Of a DNA stretch of 64,000 bases, positions 54,090 to 64,000 are shown one piece after another. The position numbers and the translations under genes were made by a program. This DNA is from Plutella xylostella (taxonomy: Eukaryota > Arthropoda > Insecta > Lepidoptera > Plutellidae): contig NC_063986.1 in NCBI RefSeq assembly GCF_932276165.1, forward strand, positions 11,172,501 to 11,236,500, written 5' to 3'. The notes beneath the pieces were generated by a model. It was not told the origin of the DNA. It worked only from the letters and a program-made list of their open reading frames with translations, and searched no databases. Position 1 is the first letter of the stretch. Each line of letters opens with the position of its first letter.

Positions 54090-56160
54090 AGAACACTCTA
54101 AAACTCTATAATGCCAGCAAATAAGTAAATTATTTTTATTTACTAAAAATTAAATAAAAGATAGATAGATAATAATACATATAGATTATTATGTGCAAGT
54201 GCAAACTTTTTATGAATATTATGGCTTTAAGGATTATTTTGAATGGCATCAGTTTTTAGAAAGCTTAAGTTTATAATGGCTGTAGTATGAATAGATTTTC
54301 GATCAGTACACATCGTTCCGAACGTTCATAGGAATCCAAACAATAGACATAAGCAACGTTTTAAACAGAATAAAAGCATTACATTAAGTTTTTCTATTCT
54401 AATTTCAACAGTGTTTTTATATGGAGAAAGTTGATGGTTTGACATTAGACTGAATGAGAAATGAAAATGTCAATCTGACCAATCTGTCAGTGTCAATGTC
54501 AGTCAAACATCTGAATGAAAAATACTGCACTGCACTATTTTTTGTAAAAACTAATTTTAAATAATTCCTAGAATGTGGCTACAGAAATTGTAGTGCAACT
54601 TTAACTGTAGACTAATATTAAATTATACTGGTAAGTTTTTTGAAATCATTCAGCAGTATTTTAATGATAGACCCTTAATTACTCTTCCGTAAGCTTTAGC
54701 TACCAATTTTATTATTTAAATGAATATTCTTGAATCTTGGAGTACTTTAATGAATAACACGCGTTAATTAAGCTATTCACATAGGACTAAAACGATTTTT
54801 AGTAACTGTGGCTTAGCTTTGCAGTAATTTGATGTTTGAGCCTAACCAATAGTTCATACATAAACTTGAACAGTACTTAGTTTACTATTTTGAAACGTAC
54901 GGTATAAGAAATTTTAAGATAACGCATTCACTGAACACTGAATATGCTAAACTCTTAACTTGATAAGTTTATGCTTCAGTTTGTTTATGAAAATCTTCTT
55001 CAAAGAGTCTTCAAAATTATTGACTAACATAACCCATACCTGAGCAACTCTGTCATTACTAATATTTTATATTCTTATATTATAGTAATGTTCATATTTA
55101 GAATTTTTATATTGTATATCATATTTGTGTAATATTATTTGCATAACAATTCCAGTGACACAGTGACCTATTTAGATTCCAATGTTTACCAGTGGGGTGA
55201 CCATGAAACATAACAATGGATTCTTCTACTAATGTTATAGCCCTGTATTGAATAAAAATGATTCAAATAACTGGTCACTGTATTCTGTAGGTTAGGTGAG
55301 GATTCTTTGGTATTGGATATTTGAACAGAATACTTAGGCACATAATTTTGCAGTTTTTATTTTAGTATTTATTCATTATATTTAAGAAATCTGGCTAAAA
55401 ATATGCTGTCTGTCCTATCAAAGATCCTGAGGAAGATACATTGCAAATATATGTAGTGTTAGAATAAGAAATAAGACAATTCTTATATCACATTAAAAAT
55501 GAAATGAGATGATGTGCCCGTAAAATGGCAATAGGCCCGCCCCCTATTACATTGGGAATAACATAACACTCTGGCGAAAAGTGGGTGCAGCAATGCACCT
55601 CTGCCTACCCCGCAAGGGAGTACATTAGTACAAGGCGTGAGTGTGTGTGTGTGTGTTGTGTTTTTTACCATGTAAGGTGTTAGTCACTGTGGCAGATTTA
55701 AAGTACACAGCTACTTTGCAAATGCAGAGCTCTACTGTATTTAAAAGATTATGTTTTAAATTAAAAAAAGACCTTTATTTGATTGCCAAGATGCCTTCTC
55801 TAAGGAGTAGATAGTATTTATGTATCTATTTCACTGTTCTCACTTCAAATTGTATAATTGATGGATAAAATAACATCAAATGTTGCATCACACTATGCCT
55901 AGTAGTCAGACTGTATTCTGTAATTTGTGGATGGTTGAATATTGTTTTTGTACATCTGGGACCGGGTGAAGTTTGATAATAATAAACTAGAGTAGAGTAT
56001 ACTCTACATCATATATAACTACATCAAATATTTTACTGTATTTATTCTTCACAATATTAATTACATATTATCAGGAGTGTTAGCAGGCTTAGTTTATTTC
56101 TCTTATAGACTTTCTCCAGAATGATGTCATTTTACAATATTTTTTTTTCTTTAATTCCTC
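54090..56160. other. Upstream region and probable 5' UTR intron of the myosin gene
   Basis: No coding frame is seen. 'attatactg|gtaagt' at 54630/54631 is a good donor, and 'ctttaattcctcag' at 56162 a good acceptor 34 nt before the myosin ATG, so a non-coding first exon is likely near 54.5-54.6 kb. A SINE-like repeat lies at 55497-55665. Confidence 0.4.
55497..55665 (+). repeat. SINE-like lepidopteran repeat
   Basis: It contains 'ggcgaaaagtgggtgcagca' and 'cacctctgcctaccccgcaa' and ends in a (GT)n run. This short unit is widespread in lepidopteran genomes. Ends and target duplication are not clear. Confidence 0.5.
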
Positions 56161-56196
56161 AGACCAGCACCGGCCATGTTGCGGTGACGCGGCGGC

Positions 56197-58251
56197 ATGG
56201 CTGCGGGGGCGGGCGCGGGGGGCGCGGGGGAGGCGGGGCTCTGCGACGCCGTGCTGTTGGCGCCACTCACTGAGGAGACCTTCGTGCACAATCTGCACGT
56301 GCGGTACAAGCGGGATGTTATCTATGTGAGTATAGGAGTAAGATTAACAATGTAAAGAATAATATTCTCACATATTATTGAGTGATGGAGTAAGAGAGAT
56401 GATGTAATGCTGATGCTGATGCTTTCTGTAATGTGAATAGATGATTAAAAACTCAATTTGATGGCTGTGCAAGGCTTATTTTGATTGCAAATCCAGCACA
56501 CTCATAGTTAAACCGTCACATAATCGTGTAAAACCTATGCACATTCCATGGGCCACAACACTCTACCCTCCAGCCTCTTTCATCTGTCTAAAACCCGTAA
56601 CCCGTACGCAAAACTGTGAAAACCATGCGATGTCACACTCACTTATGGATCAAATGTGAATGGGATAGCTGTATATAATAAACCAATTTCACATCTCAGT
56701 ATTGCGCTGAATCCCTAATGTCTATCACTCCAGCAATGTATATAAGACACTTTCTCATCCCCGCCAGACATACGTGGGCGCCGCTTTAGTCTGCGTGAAC
56801 CCGTGCCGGCCGCTGCCGCTGTACACGCCCGAGCTGGTCCGCGCCCACCTCGCGCGCCCGCCCTACACCCTCCCGCCCCACCTGTGAGTATACTCTCTAC
56901 CATTGTTACTTTGAGAGGGGCTACAAACTGCAGAATCATATATCGATAAATGCCGTCAATTACGACTAAATGCTTCCTAAAAAGTGTACTACCTACAGTA
57001 GAAATTTTGCCTTTACGTCGCCCCTCACCTACAAGGTTACCTAAAAAGTCCTTTCTGGTCAACTGGTTAAATAAAGGTTCATTGGATAGAAAATACTACC
57101 TTATTAATTTAATTGGTGGACTAAAGATTATTTATTTCCAGGTACGCAATAACGGCGACAGCTTACCGATGGGTCCGCGACAGGAACGAAAGCCAATGCA
57201 TAGTTATCACAGGTATTCTATTCTATTCTATACGTAATCATTTTAGTTAATGTTTTCTTGCATACCGACTATATAGGTACAGAACTTTAGAAACTTATGT
57301 AAAAGTGGATGTAAGTAATAACCTGACGCCGCGCTATAACCCTAAGATGTGTTGTACGAAACGCAAGGCTAGCGCTCTGGCGCTCTGACGGGATTTTACC
57401 ATAGTAGTAGGTACAACACATCTGCATCATAACACGGCGTCAAGTTAACGCTCTGACGCGCGCTAGTTACTCCTCCTGTTTGACAAAGCCACTTAAGTTT
57501 AACACTCCACCTTCATATTGTAACATAGGCACTCAAACTATCCCACATTTCCAGTCACCTAAACTCCCCCTTCCATTCCAGGCGAGAGCGGTTCCGGCAA
57601 GACGGAAGCGGCACGAGTCTGCCTCCAATGCGTGGTGCTGGCGGGGGGCGCGGCGGGCGCGGGGGGTGCGCTGGTCGCCGCCGGCACGCTATTGGAGGCC
57701 TTCGGGAACGCGGCCACGCCCATCAACCATAACGCTAGCCGATTCGTTAGTTTTGTTTCGTTGTTTGTTATGTGGTTATTTAAAATCTGAGTCTCTTTCT
57801 GAGATCAGGTTATGTGTAATGTCAATGTATTTTTATAGATTCATTACTAAAAAATAATACTGGTTTATGTTTTCGGTTTCAGGGAAAACTATTGGACATA
57901 GAGTTTAACTTCAAAGGCGAACCAATAGGAGGACATATAACACACTGTAAGTAAAAAAAAAACATGTATTAGCAGATATCATTGTTGTAAGCTCCAATAG
58001 AAGTTTACCTAATTATACTATTATTCTAAATGCTTTTCATATTTTACATGCAGACCTCTTGGAGAAGGTAAGCTCAAAAATTTTGATAGTAATATTTGTT
58101 ACATACCCTCTGATAAAATATTGATTTTCACAGATTTTATAATGGTTTAATAATACTACTTTACAGGAGCGCGTGTGTCGGATATCAGAGGATGAGCGGA
58201 ACTTCCACGTGTTCTACCAGCTGCTGGCCGGCGCCGATGTGCAGCTACTCA
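56197..58251 (+). CDS. Class I unconventional myosin, N-terminal motor part
   Basis: Seven exons in phase: 56197-56325, 56768-56883, 57142-57212, 57582-57745, 57883-57946, 58054-58067 and 58167-58251, about 214 codons. The start is MAAGAGAGGAGEAGLCDAVL, then 'YVGAALVCVNP', the P-loop 'ITGESGSGKTEAARV', the switch I region 'NHNASRFGKLLDIEFNFKG' and 'HITHYLLEKERVCRI', 'ERNFHVFYQLLAG'. These are in the right order and spacing for a myosin head, and 'GGHITHYLLEK' suits class I. Myosin-I motors link actin to membranes. Switch II, lever arm and tail are absent. After the donor at 58252 only LINE-related DNA is seen to the end of the window, so the rest lies further right or is lost. The exact subclass is not settled. 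Confidence 0.8.
57319..57448. mobile_element. Fold-back MITE in a myosin intron
   Basis: 'acctgacgccgcgctataac' ... 'gatgtgttgtac' on the left matches inverted 'gtacaacacatc' ... 'aacacggcgtcaagtt' on the right. The unit is 130 bp with no coding content. Confidence 0.55.
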
Positions 58252-58332
58252 GTAAGTACATAACCACACAGTAAATTGTCTAACAAACATTACACGAAAC
58301 CATATTAAAATTTCATGAAAAATATGAAATAA

Positions 58333-58385
58333 TTTAGGGCTGAGAACATTCCCTTGGGGAACACCTTGAGATAAAAGGGACGACG
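58333..58385 (-). pseudogene. Tiny LINE reverse-transcriptase fragment
   Basis: The minus strand reads 'GVPQGNVLSP', the conserved block before the catalytic YADD motif of non-LTR reverse transcriptases. Nothing on either side continues the domain. Confidence 0.5.
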
Positions 58386-58394
58386 TAATAATAA

Positions 58395-58583
58395 TATAAT
58401 AAATTCTTTATTTAGCCAAAAAGTATTCACAGAAAACAATACACAGTGGGACCTGCACTAGGAAAAACCTGTAACGCGGGCTCCCGGTTCAATTTACAAC
58501 AGATTTGACAGTTTGTGATAAAAAAGAATTAAACAAAGTAAAAAATAATAATTATGAGCTATTCTTAACCATGCTTTAAACAC
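58395..58583 (-). repeat. LINE-type 3' tail region
   Basis: 'aataataatataataaattctttatttagcc' on the plus strand is, reversed, an AATAAA-bearing 3' end with an AT tail. It continues into the left arm of the inverted repeat at 58584, suggesting that arm is LINE 3' sequence. Confidence 0.4.
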
Positions 58584-58729
58584 ATTATAAAATAAAATAA
58601 AAATTACTGTTAAATTTAAAGTTAAGAGCCAAAACATTATTGCTGTCTAGGATTGTGGTTACAAATGTATTATAAAACATAAAGTAATACAGGGAGGGGG
58701 AGGGGGGGGGGGGGCATATAAATAAATAG

Positions 58730-58773
<44 letters not shown>

Positions 58774-58796
58774 CTATTTATTTATATGCCCCCCCC

Positions 58797-58842
<46 letters not shown>

Positions 58843-58988
58843 CTATTTATTTATATGCCCCCCCCCCCCCTCCCCCTCCCTGTATTACTTTATGTTTTAT
58901 AATACATTTGTAACCACAATCCTAGACAGCAATAATGTTTTGGCTCTTAACTTTAAATTTAACAGTAATTTTTATTTTATTTTATAAT
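58584..58988. repeat. Inverted repeat with poly-G/poly-C and (TA)n centre
   Basis: The left arm from 58584 (attataaaataaaataaaaa) is matched in reverse by the right arm ending at 58988, about 155-165 bp each with no mismatch seen. The centre holds (TA)n runs and a third partial copy of the arm end ('tttatctatttatttatatg' then poly-C, 58769-58798). The structure is arm, partial inverted arm, full inverted arm. Confidence 0.85.
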
Positions 58989-58989
58989 A

Positions 58990-61900
58990 TATATATGTAT
59001 ATATATGCGTATATTATATTTAACTAGCTTTATCCATCATCTATCCATATATCAAGCGACCTGTGGTCAACTTGTGATGAGTAGTAGAGCCTCTGTGTCA
59101 TCATAATTTAGTGCATTAAGCCACTTTTAACTGGCTAACTGCCAGTAAGTCTGAGAAAGATAATCTGGACATAAAGTCGCTCGCAAATGAAATTCGTCTA
59201 ATGCGAAAAGAGATCCAAGATCTTACTCAAAAACAGAAAACTGAAATTCCGCTTTTAAGGAAAGAGGTAGCTGATTTGTCTACTCAGTTAAACGCAGTCT
59301 CTACAACAATTACAGAAAGACTAGGCGAGTTTGCTAAGCGGATTTCTGATCAGGAGCGGGAAATACTTCATCTGAAAGCCTCCCTGCAGCAATCTCAAGC
59401 AATAATATCTGCTCAAGACCAGTACCTCCTAAAAAATGAAATTGAAATCGCCGGCGTCCCTGAAACCGAAAATGAGAATATTGAGCACATAGCTATGGTA
59501 ATTTCAAAGAGGATTGGCGTTGATTTGAAGAACGAGGACTTAGACGACGTCTTTCGAGCTGGCCCTCGCCGTGTCACATCTGAAAACCCAGCTCATCCAG
59601 AAAAGTTGCCACGGACTATAGTGGTCAAGCTGGTTCGCCAGACAAAGCGCCGCGAGCTGATTAAAGCTGCCAAGTCTCGGCGGAATTTAACGTCAGAAGG
59701 AGTTGTCAATGCCCCCCCACACAAACTCTTCATAAACGAGAGGCTTACAAAGGGCAACCGGATATTATTTCGTGAAGCAAGACTACGAGCTCGTCAGAAT
59801 GGATTTAGATACTGCTGGGTTAAAGACGGATCAATCCTCATTCGAAAGGCCGACAAGTCGTCAGCAATCACGATCCGCAATCTGGAGGACCTGGACAAGT
59901 ACCTGCCGATCCCCAAGGCCTCGCAGAGCGAAACTTCTTGATTTTGAACTAAAGTCTAATTTCTATGTTTTTGTATATGAATGTAACCTTGTACTTATAT
60001 ATCTTTACCTCACTCCCAACTCTATCCCCACAACCCCCTTTTTATATTATGTTTATAGTAACTACCATAATACTGTGTCCATCTATGTAAAAGAAAACTT
60101 TAATCAAAGCAAGAAATCGTGTTTTAAATCACGTACTAGGCTACTAAATCTTTTTAAACCTGAAGAAAGCGATAAATCAATTCTAATTCGTAATCTGAAG
60201 AAGTGGTTCGGCGAAGAATCAAATGTTTTAAATTTTCGCGATGGCTAACTTGCTTCTAGAAATGGAAAATAACATTGATGCAACCATGTCAGTTCCTTGC
60301 CATACCGTTTCTAACCCTACTGATTGCAAATCTTGTTTTAGTAGTCAACACAACTTCAAAGTTGCCACTTTTAACATCAGAAGCATTCAGAAAAACTTTG
60401 ACATGTTCTTAATAGACATCAAAAGACTAGGAATCGACTTTGATATCATTATACTAACTGAGTGCCATTTAACAGATACAGTTATTATACGAAGTCTCCC
60501 AGGTTATAACAGTTTTCATACGAATAAGTTTATAAACAAAAACGGAGGAGTCATAGTTTATGTTAAAGCTGACTGGGACGTCAACGTATCTGAGCCAGAA
60601 ATTTTGGATGCTAACTGTTTGGCAGTGGAATTTCCAAATTCATTTTGCATATTCGGCATCTATCGTTCCCCATCCTTTCAAAATCACGACAACTTTATTT
60701 TCTCTTTGGATGGAGTCCTTGATTCAGCTCGACGAAAATCACAGATTATTCTTGCCGGAGATATTAACATTAATATCCTTACCGAAGCTATGAATAATAA
60801 AGTTAATGAATACCTCTGCTGGACTGCTGAAAAAGGTCTAAAACCCGCAATCACTAAACCAACTAGGGAAAAGTCTTGCCTAGATCATATTTTTGTAGGA
60901 TGTAAGCTGGACAGCGTTGGTCTAGTATGTACCACAAGTGCAACTGATCATCATTTAACTATGGCAGGAATTTCATCTGTGGTAAGGCGACCAAGGCTTT
61001 CTCGCTTTCTGCGAAAAATTGATTACAATGCCATCAAGACTGAGCTTAACGAATATGACTGGTCCCACATTGATTCTATCGATGTATCTGTTATGGCTGA
61101 AAAATTCACTACTGTCATTGACGACATTTGTAAACGCCACACCAGGATAGAAAAAGTTAGTCGGTCAAACCACAACCTTAAAGAATGGATAACACCCGGT
61201 TTAATGAGATGCATACAGCATAGAGACAACCTACACATGAAGGTCAGACAAAATAAAGAAGACTCGGCACTCTTAGTGACTTACAAACGATACCGAAATT
61301 TCTGTAAAAAGCTGCTTAAATCCTTAAAGTCCAACTATGAGAACCAATTACTAACCGAAAACAAAGACGATCCTAAGAAACTCTGGCAGTCTATAAAAAA
61401 CATATGCGAACTTAATTACGGCTGTACTTCCCCCTCTCAACTCCTCGAGGCGAAAGACACCATTCCGGAGTCTCTTTCAGCGTGCAACGACTATTTTGCC
61501 AGTGTGGGTTGTCGCCTAGCTTCTAAAATACTGGAAAAGCTAAATAAATCACAGGAGGATCTAGCCAATGAGGTGGAGCTTGCCTATAATAGAGACTCAT
61601 TTTATCTTAGCCCAACAGACCCGCATGAAATTGACAGTATCATTAGAGGTTTGAAAATTAGTAGCGCTCCTGGGCTCGATGGATTCAATACCAGGTTAAT
61701 TAAAGAAATAAGCCAATCTGTTGTAACGCCATTATCGCGCATATTTAATCTCAGCATAGAGACGGGAGTATTTCCGTCGTGCTGGAAATTGGCAGCCGTG
61801 GTACCCATACACAAAGGAGGTAATAAAAAAGAGCCATCGAACTACAGACCCATATCACTTCTGAGTATTTTCTCAAAGTTGCTGGAAAAAATTGTGAATA

Positions 61901-62915
61901 AACGTCTGGTAAATTTTTTGGAATCGAATTTTCTTCTATCTTCGAATCAATTTGGCTTTCGTCAAGGGAAATCCACCGAAGATGCTATCCAGCGCTTGGT
62001 ATCAGGTGTTTCATCTGCACTAGACAAAGGCGATGCATGCATTGGTGTCTTCCTGGACTTGGCGAAAGCCTTTGATACAGTGTCCCCTCTCATCTTGCTG
62101 AAGAAACTCGAGTCCCTCGGAATCCGCGGTGTAGCTTACGACTGGTTCAAGAGTTATCTGGCCGATCGCAGACAGTGTGTAAAAATAGGTAATCACATTG
62201 CAGACCCAGAAAAAAATACCTTTGGAGTCCCCCAAGGCAGTATTTTGGGTCCGACTCTGTTTATAGCCTACATTAATGACATTACCACTCAGCTATCTGG
62301 TAACGATAAAGTTGATGTCGTCTGCTACGCTGATGATACAGCACTAGTTTTCAGAGGTTCATCGTGGCCAGAAGCTTTTAATGAGACTCAACGCGGACTT
62401 AATATAGTCTCAAAATGGCTCTCAAACAACCTTCTCACCTTAAACTCAACAAAGACAAAATACCTTTGTTTCCACAAAACTCGTGCCTCATCTCCTCCGC
62501 TCGTCCCAGCACTAAAAATTCATGTTTGCGATAGGCTAGCTGACACGGACTGCGGCTGCAGCACAATTGGAAACACTGCAGCCATAAAATACCTTGGTGT
62601 CATGATTGACGAAAGACTTTCCTTTAAAGACCATGTTCTGGCTCTCTCTGGCAAAATTAGAAAAGTTATTTATGTAATGAAAATTCTGAGAGATGCAGCT
62701 TCCAAAAATATTCTTCTCCTGGTTTATCAGTCTCTGTGCCAATCATTACTCTCATATTGTGTGACAGTCTGGGGCGGAGCAGCTAAAACTCTCATCATAA
62801 ATCTCGAAAGGGCACAAAGAGCTGTCTTAAAAGTCATGCTGAAGCTTAAGTTTCGCCACCCTACTCACCGACTATTTGTAGATGTGAAGTTACTAACAGT
62901 TCGCCATCGCCATCG
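58990..62915 (+). mobile_element. Jockey/CR1-like LINE (L3), 3' end replaced by an inverted copy
   Basis: Two coding regions (59201-59941 and 60241 onward) in the standard ORF1-ORF2 order. The reverse transcriptase C-terminal part is cut at 62915, where an inverted copy of 61675-62759 begins. The 5' boundary near the (TA)-rich inverted repeat is not defined. Confidence 0.8.
59201..59941 (+). CDS. LINE L3 ORF1 protein
   Basis: 246 residues from the ATG at 59201; the frame stays open about 17 codons further upstream without another ATG, so the start may be further 5' in an intact copy. The first 90 residues form heptads typical of a coiled coil ('ERLGEFAKRISDQEREILHL'). The middle ('LLKNEIEIAGVPETENENIE', 'DLDDVFRAG', 'RTIVVKLVRQTKRRELIKAA') looks like the RNA-binding RRM-like domain of LINE ORF1 proteins. 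The end reads 'INERLTKGNRILFREARLRA'. Such proteins bind LINE RNA and act as nucleic-acid chaperones. It lies 300 bp before ORF2. Confidence 0.7.
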   Translation: MRKEIQDLTQKQKTEIPLLRKEVADLSTQLNAVSTTITERLGEFAKRISDQEREILHLKASLQQSQAIISAQDQYLLKNEIEIAGVPETENENIEHIAMVISKRIGVDLKNEDLDDVFRAGPRRVTSENPAHPEKLPRTIVVKLVRQTKRRELIKAAKSRRNLTSEGVVNAPPHKLFINERLTKGNRILFREARLRARQNGFRYCWVKDGSILIRKADKSSAITIRNLEDLDKYLPIPKASQSETS

Positions 62916-63009
62916 CAATATGAGAGTAATGATTGGCACAGAGACTGATAAACCAGGAGAAGAATATTTTTGGAAGCTGCATCTCTCAGAATTTTCATTA
63001 CATAAATAA
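60241..63009 (+). pseudogene. LINE L3 ORF2, endonuclease and reverse transcriptase, 3'-truncated
   Basis: The frame runs 922 codons from the ATG at 60241. The endonuclease domain shows 'KVATFNIRSIQKNFDMF', 'IIILTECHLTD', 'ILAGDININIL', 'LDHIFVG' and 'TDHHLTMAGI'. The reverse transcriptase shows 'SSAPGLDGFNTRLIKE', 'NYRPISLLSIFSKLLEKIV', 'QFGFRQGKSTEDAI', 'FLDLAKAFDTVSP', 'GVPQGSILGPTLFIAYIND' and 'CYADDTALVF'. From 62916 the frame passes into the inverted copy, so the last 31 codons are antisense of its own reverse-transcriptase region. The natural C-terminus and 3' UTR are absent, so this copy should not be able to retrotranspose. Confidence 0.85.
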
Positions 63010-64000
63010 CTTTTCTAATTTTGCCAGAGAGAGCCAGAACATGGTCTTTAAAGGAAAGTCTTTCGTCAATCATGACACCAAGGTATTTTATGGCTGCAGT
63101 GTTTCCAATTGTGCTGCAGCCGCAGTCCGTGTCAGCTAGCCTATCGCAAACATGAATTTTTAGTGCTGGGACGAGCGGAGGAGATGAGGCACGAGTTTTG
63201 TGGAAACAAAGGTATTTTGTCTTTGTTGAGTTTAAGGTGAGAAGGTTGTTTGAGAGCCATTTTGAGACTATATTAAGTCCGCGTTGAGTCTCATTAAAAG
63301 CTTCTGGCCACGATGAACCTCTGAAAACTAGTGCTGTATCATCAGCGTAGCAGACGACATCAACTTTATCGTTACCAGATAGCTGAGTGGTAATGTCATT
63401 AATGTAGGCGATAAACAGAGTCGGACCCAAAATACTGCCTTGGGGGACTCCAAAGGTATTTTTTTCTGGGTCTGCAATGTGATTACCTATTTTTACACAC
63501 TGTCTGCGATCGGCCAGATAACTCTTGAACCAGTCGTAAGCTACACCGCGGATTCCGAGGGACTCGAGTTTCTTCAGCAAGATGAGAGGGGACACTGTAT
63601 CAAAGGCTTTCGCCAAGTCCAGGAAGACACCAATGCATGCATCGCCTTTGTCTAGTGCAGATGAAACACCTGATACCAAGCGCTGGATAGCATCTTCGGT
63701 GGATTTCCCTTGACGAAAGCCAAATTGATTCGAAGATAGAAGAAAATTCGATTCCAAAAAATTTACCAGACGTTTATTCACAATTTTTTCCAGCAACTTT
63801 GAGAAAATACTCAGAAGTGATATGGGTCTGTAGTTCGATGGCTCTTTTTTATTACCTCCTTTGTGTATGGGTACCACGGCTGCCAATTTCCAGCACGACG
63901 GAAATACTCCCGTCTCTATGCTGAGATTAAATATGCGCGATAATGGCGTTACAACAGATTGGCTTATTTCTTTAATTAACCTGGTATTGAATCCATCGAG
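61675..64000. repeat. Large inverted repeat of LINE sequence, arms of at least 1085 bp
   Basis: The left arm 61675-62759 is repeated in reverse at 62916-64000, where the window ends; 156 bp (62760-62915) separate them. I saw no mismatch in the parts compared, and the minus strand of the right arm stays open over the same reverse-transcriptase residues. The right arm may continue past the window. Confidence 0.92.
62861..63886 (-). pseudogene. Inverted partial copy of LINE L3 reverse transcriptase
   Basis: The minus strand encodes the same residues as 61790-62757 of ORF2, from 'VVPIHKGGNKKEP' to 'YQSLCQSLLSYC', and then runs out through the spacer. It holds only the reverse transcriptase region, with 'GVPQGSILGP' and 'YADDTALVF' intact. 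Confidence 0.85.

Noticed and set aside
58333..58385. Continuation of the myosin gene in this stretch
   Set aside because: The minus strand reads a LINE reverse-transcriptase block; no myosin motif appears on the plus strand.

Overview
The window looks like nuclear DNA from a moth or butterfly (Lepidoptera). Genes are split by GT-AG introns. AT-rich non-coding DNA alternates with GC-rich exons. Repeats typical of lepidopteran genomes are common: a mag-type Ty3/gypsy element with 79-bp LTRs, Jockey/CR1-like LINEs, SINE-like units and many MITEs. The species cannot be named from sequence alone.

Host genes, left to right. (1) Positions 1-9573 (+): the 3' part of a multi-exon gene with ASH/MSP-like beta domains, probably ciliary or flagellar. 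Its intron at 3685-8511 holds a composite LTR element. (2) Positions 10400-11641 (+) and 12316-13572 (-): a convergent pair of intronless, secreted serpin-like paralogues with long Gly/Ala-rich reactive loops. (3) Positions 14982-42491 (-): a complete SMU1 spliceosome-factor gene of 10 exons and 515 codons. It is stretched to 27.5 kb by three LTR retrotransposons and two LINEs in its introns. (4) Positions 44103-46265 (+): an intronless heat-inducible Hsp70 with heat-shock elements, an expanded GGMP tail and a terminal EEID. (5) Positions 47350-50605 (-): a Cdk2-like kinase of 5 exons and 310 codons. It is head to head with (6), ATPAF1 at 51107-52733 (+), a mitochondrial F1-ATPase assembly factor. 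(7) Positions 52922-53950 (-): an unrecognised basic nuclear-type protein. (8) Positions 56197-58251 (+): the start of a class I myosin motor domain. From about 58.3 kb to the end the sequence is LINE-derived and contains two inverted repeats, one with arms of 1085 bp.

The most unusual content is in the retrotransposons inside SMU1. Element C (33730-40831) has its only in-frame gag ATG in a 16-nt first exon, separated from the rest of gag-pol by a 1050-nt intron with consensus splice sites and a 49-bp tandem array. Its relative, element A (16625-22987), has an apparent 451-nt intron in its leader, also filled with a tandem array, ending 4 nt before the gag ATG. Both encode an Arg/Ser-rich Gag N-terminus and a protease core of DFG where DTG/DSG is usual. 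Element A has LTRs that read as identical and an uninterrupted ORF, so it inserted recently.

A second theme is partial exon duplication. In SMU1 exon 5, SMU1 exon 7 and Cdk2 exon 4, the 3' part of the exon plus its splice donor is repeated in the downstream intron. All product names come from motifs read by eye; no alignment or database search was run.
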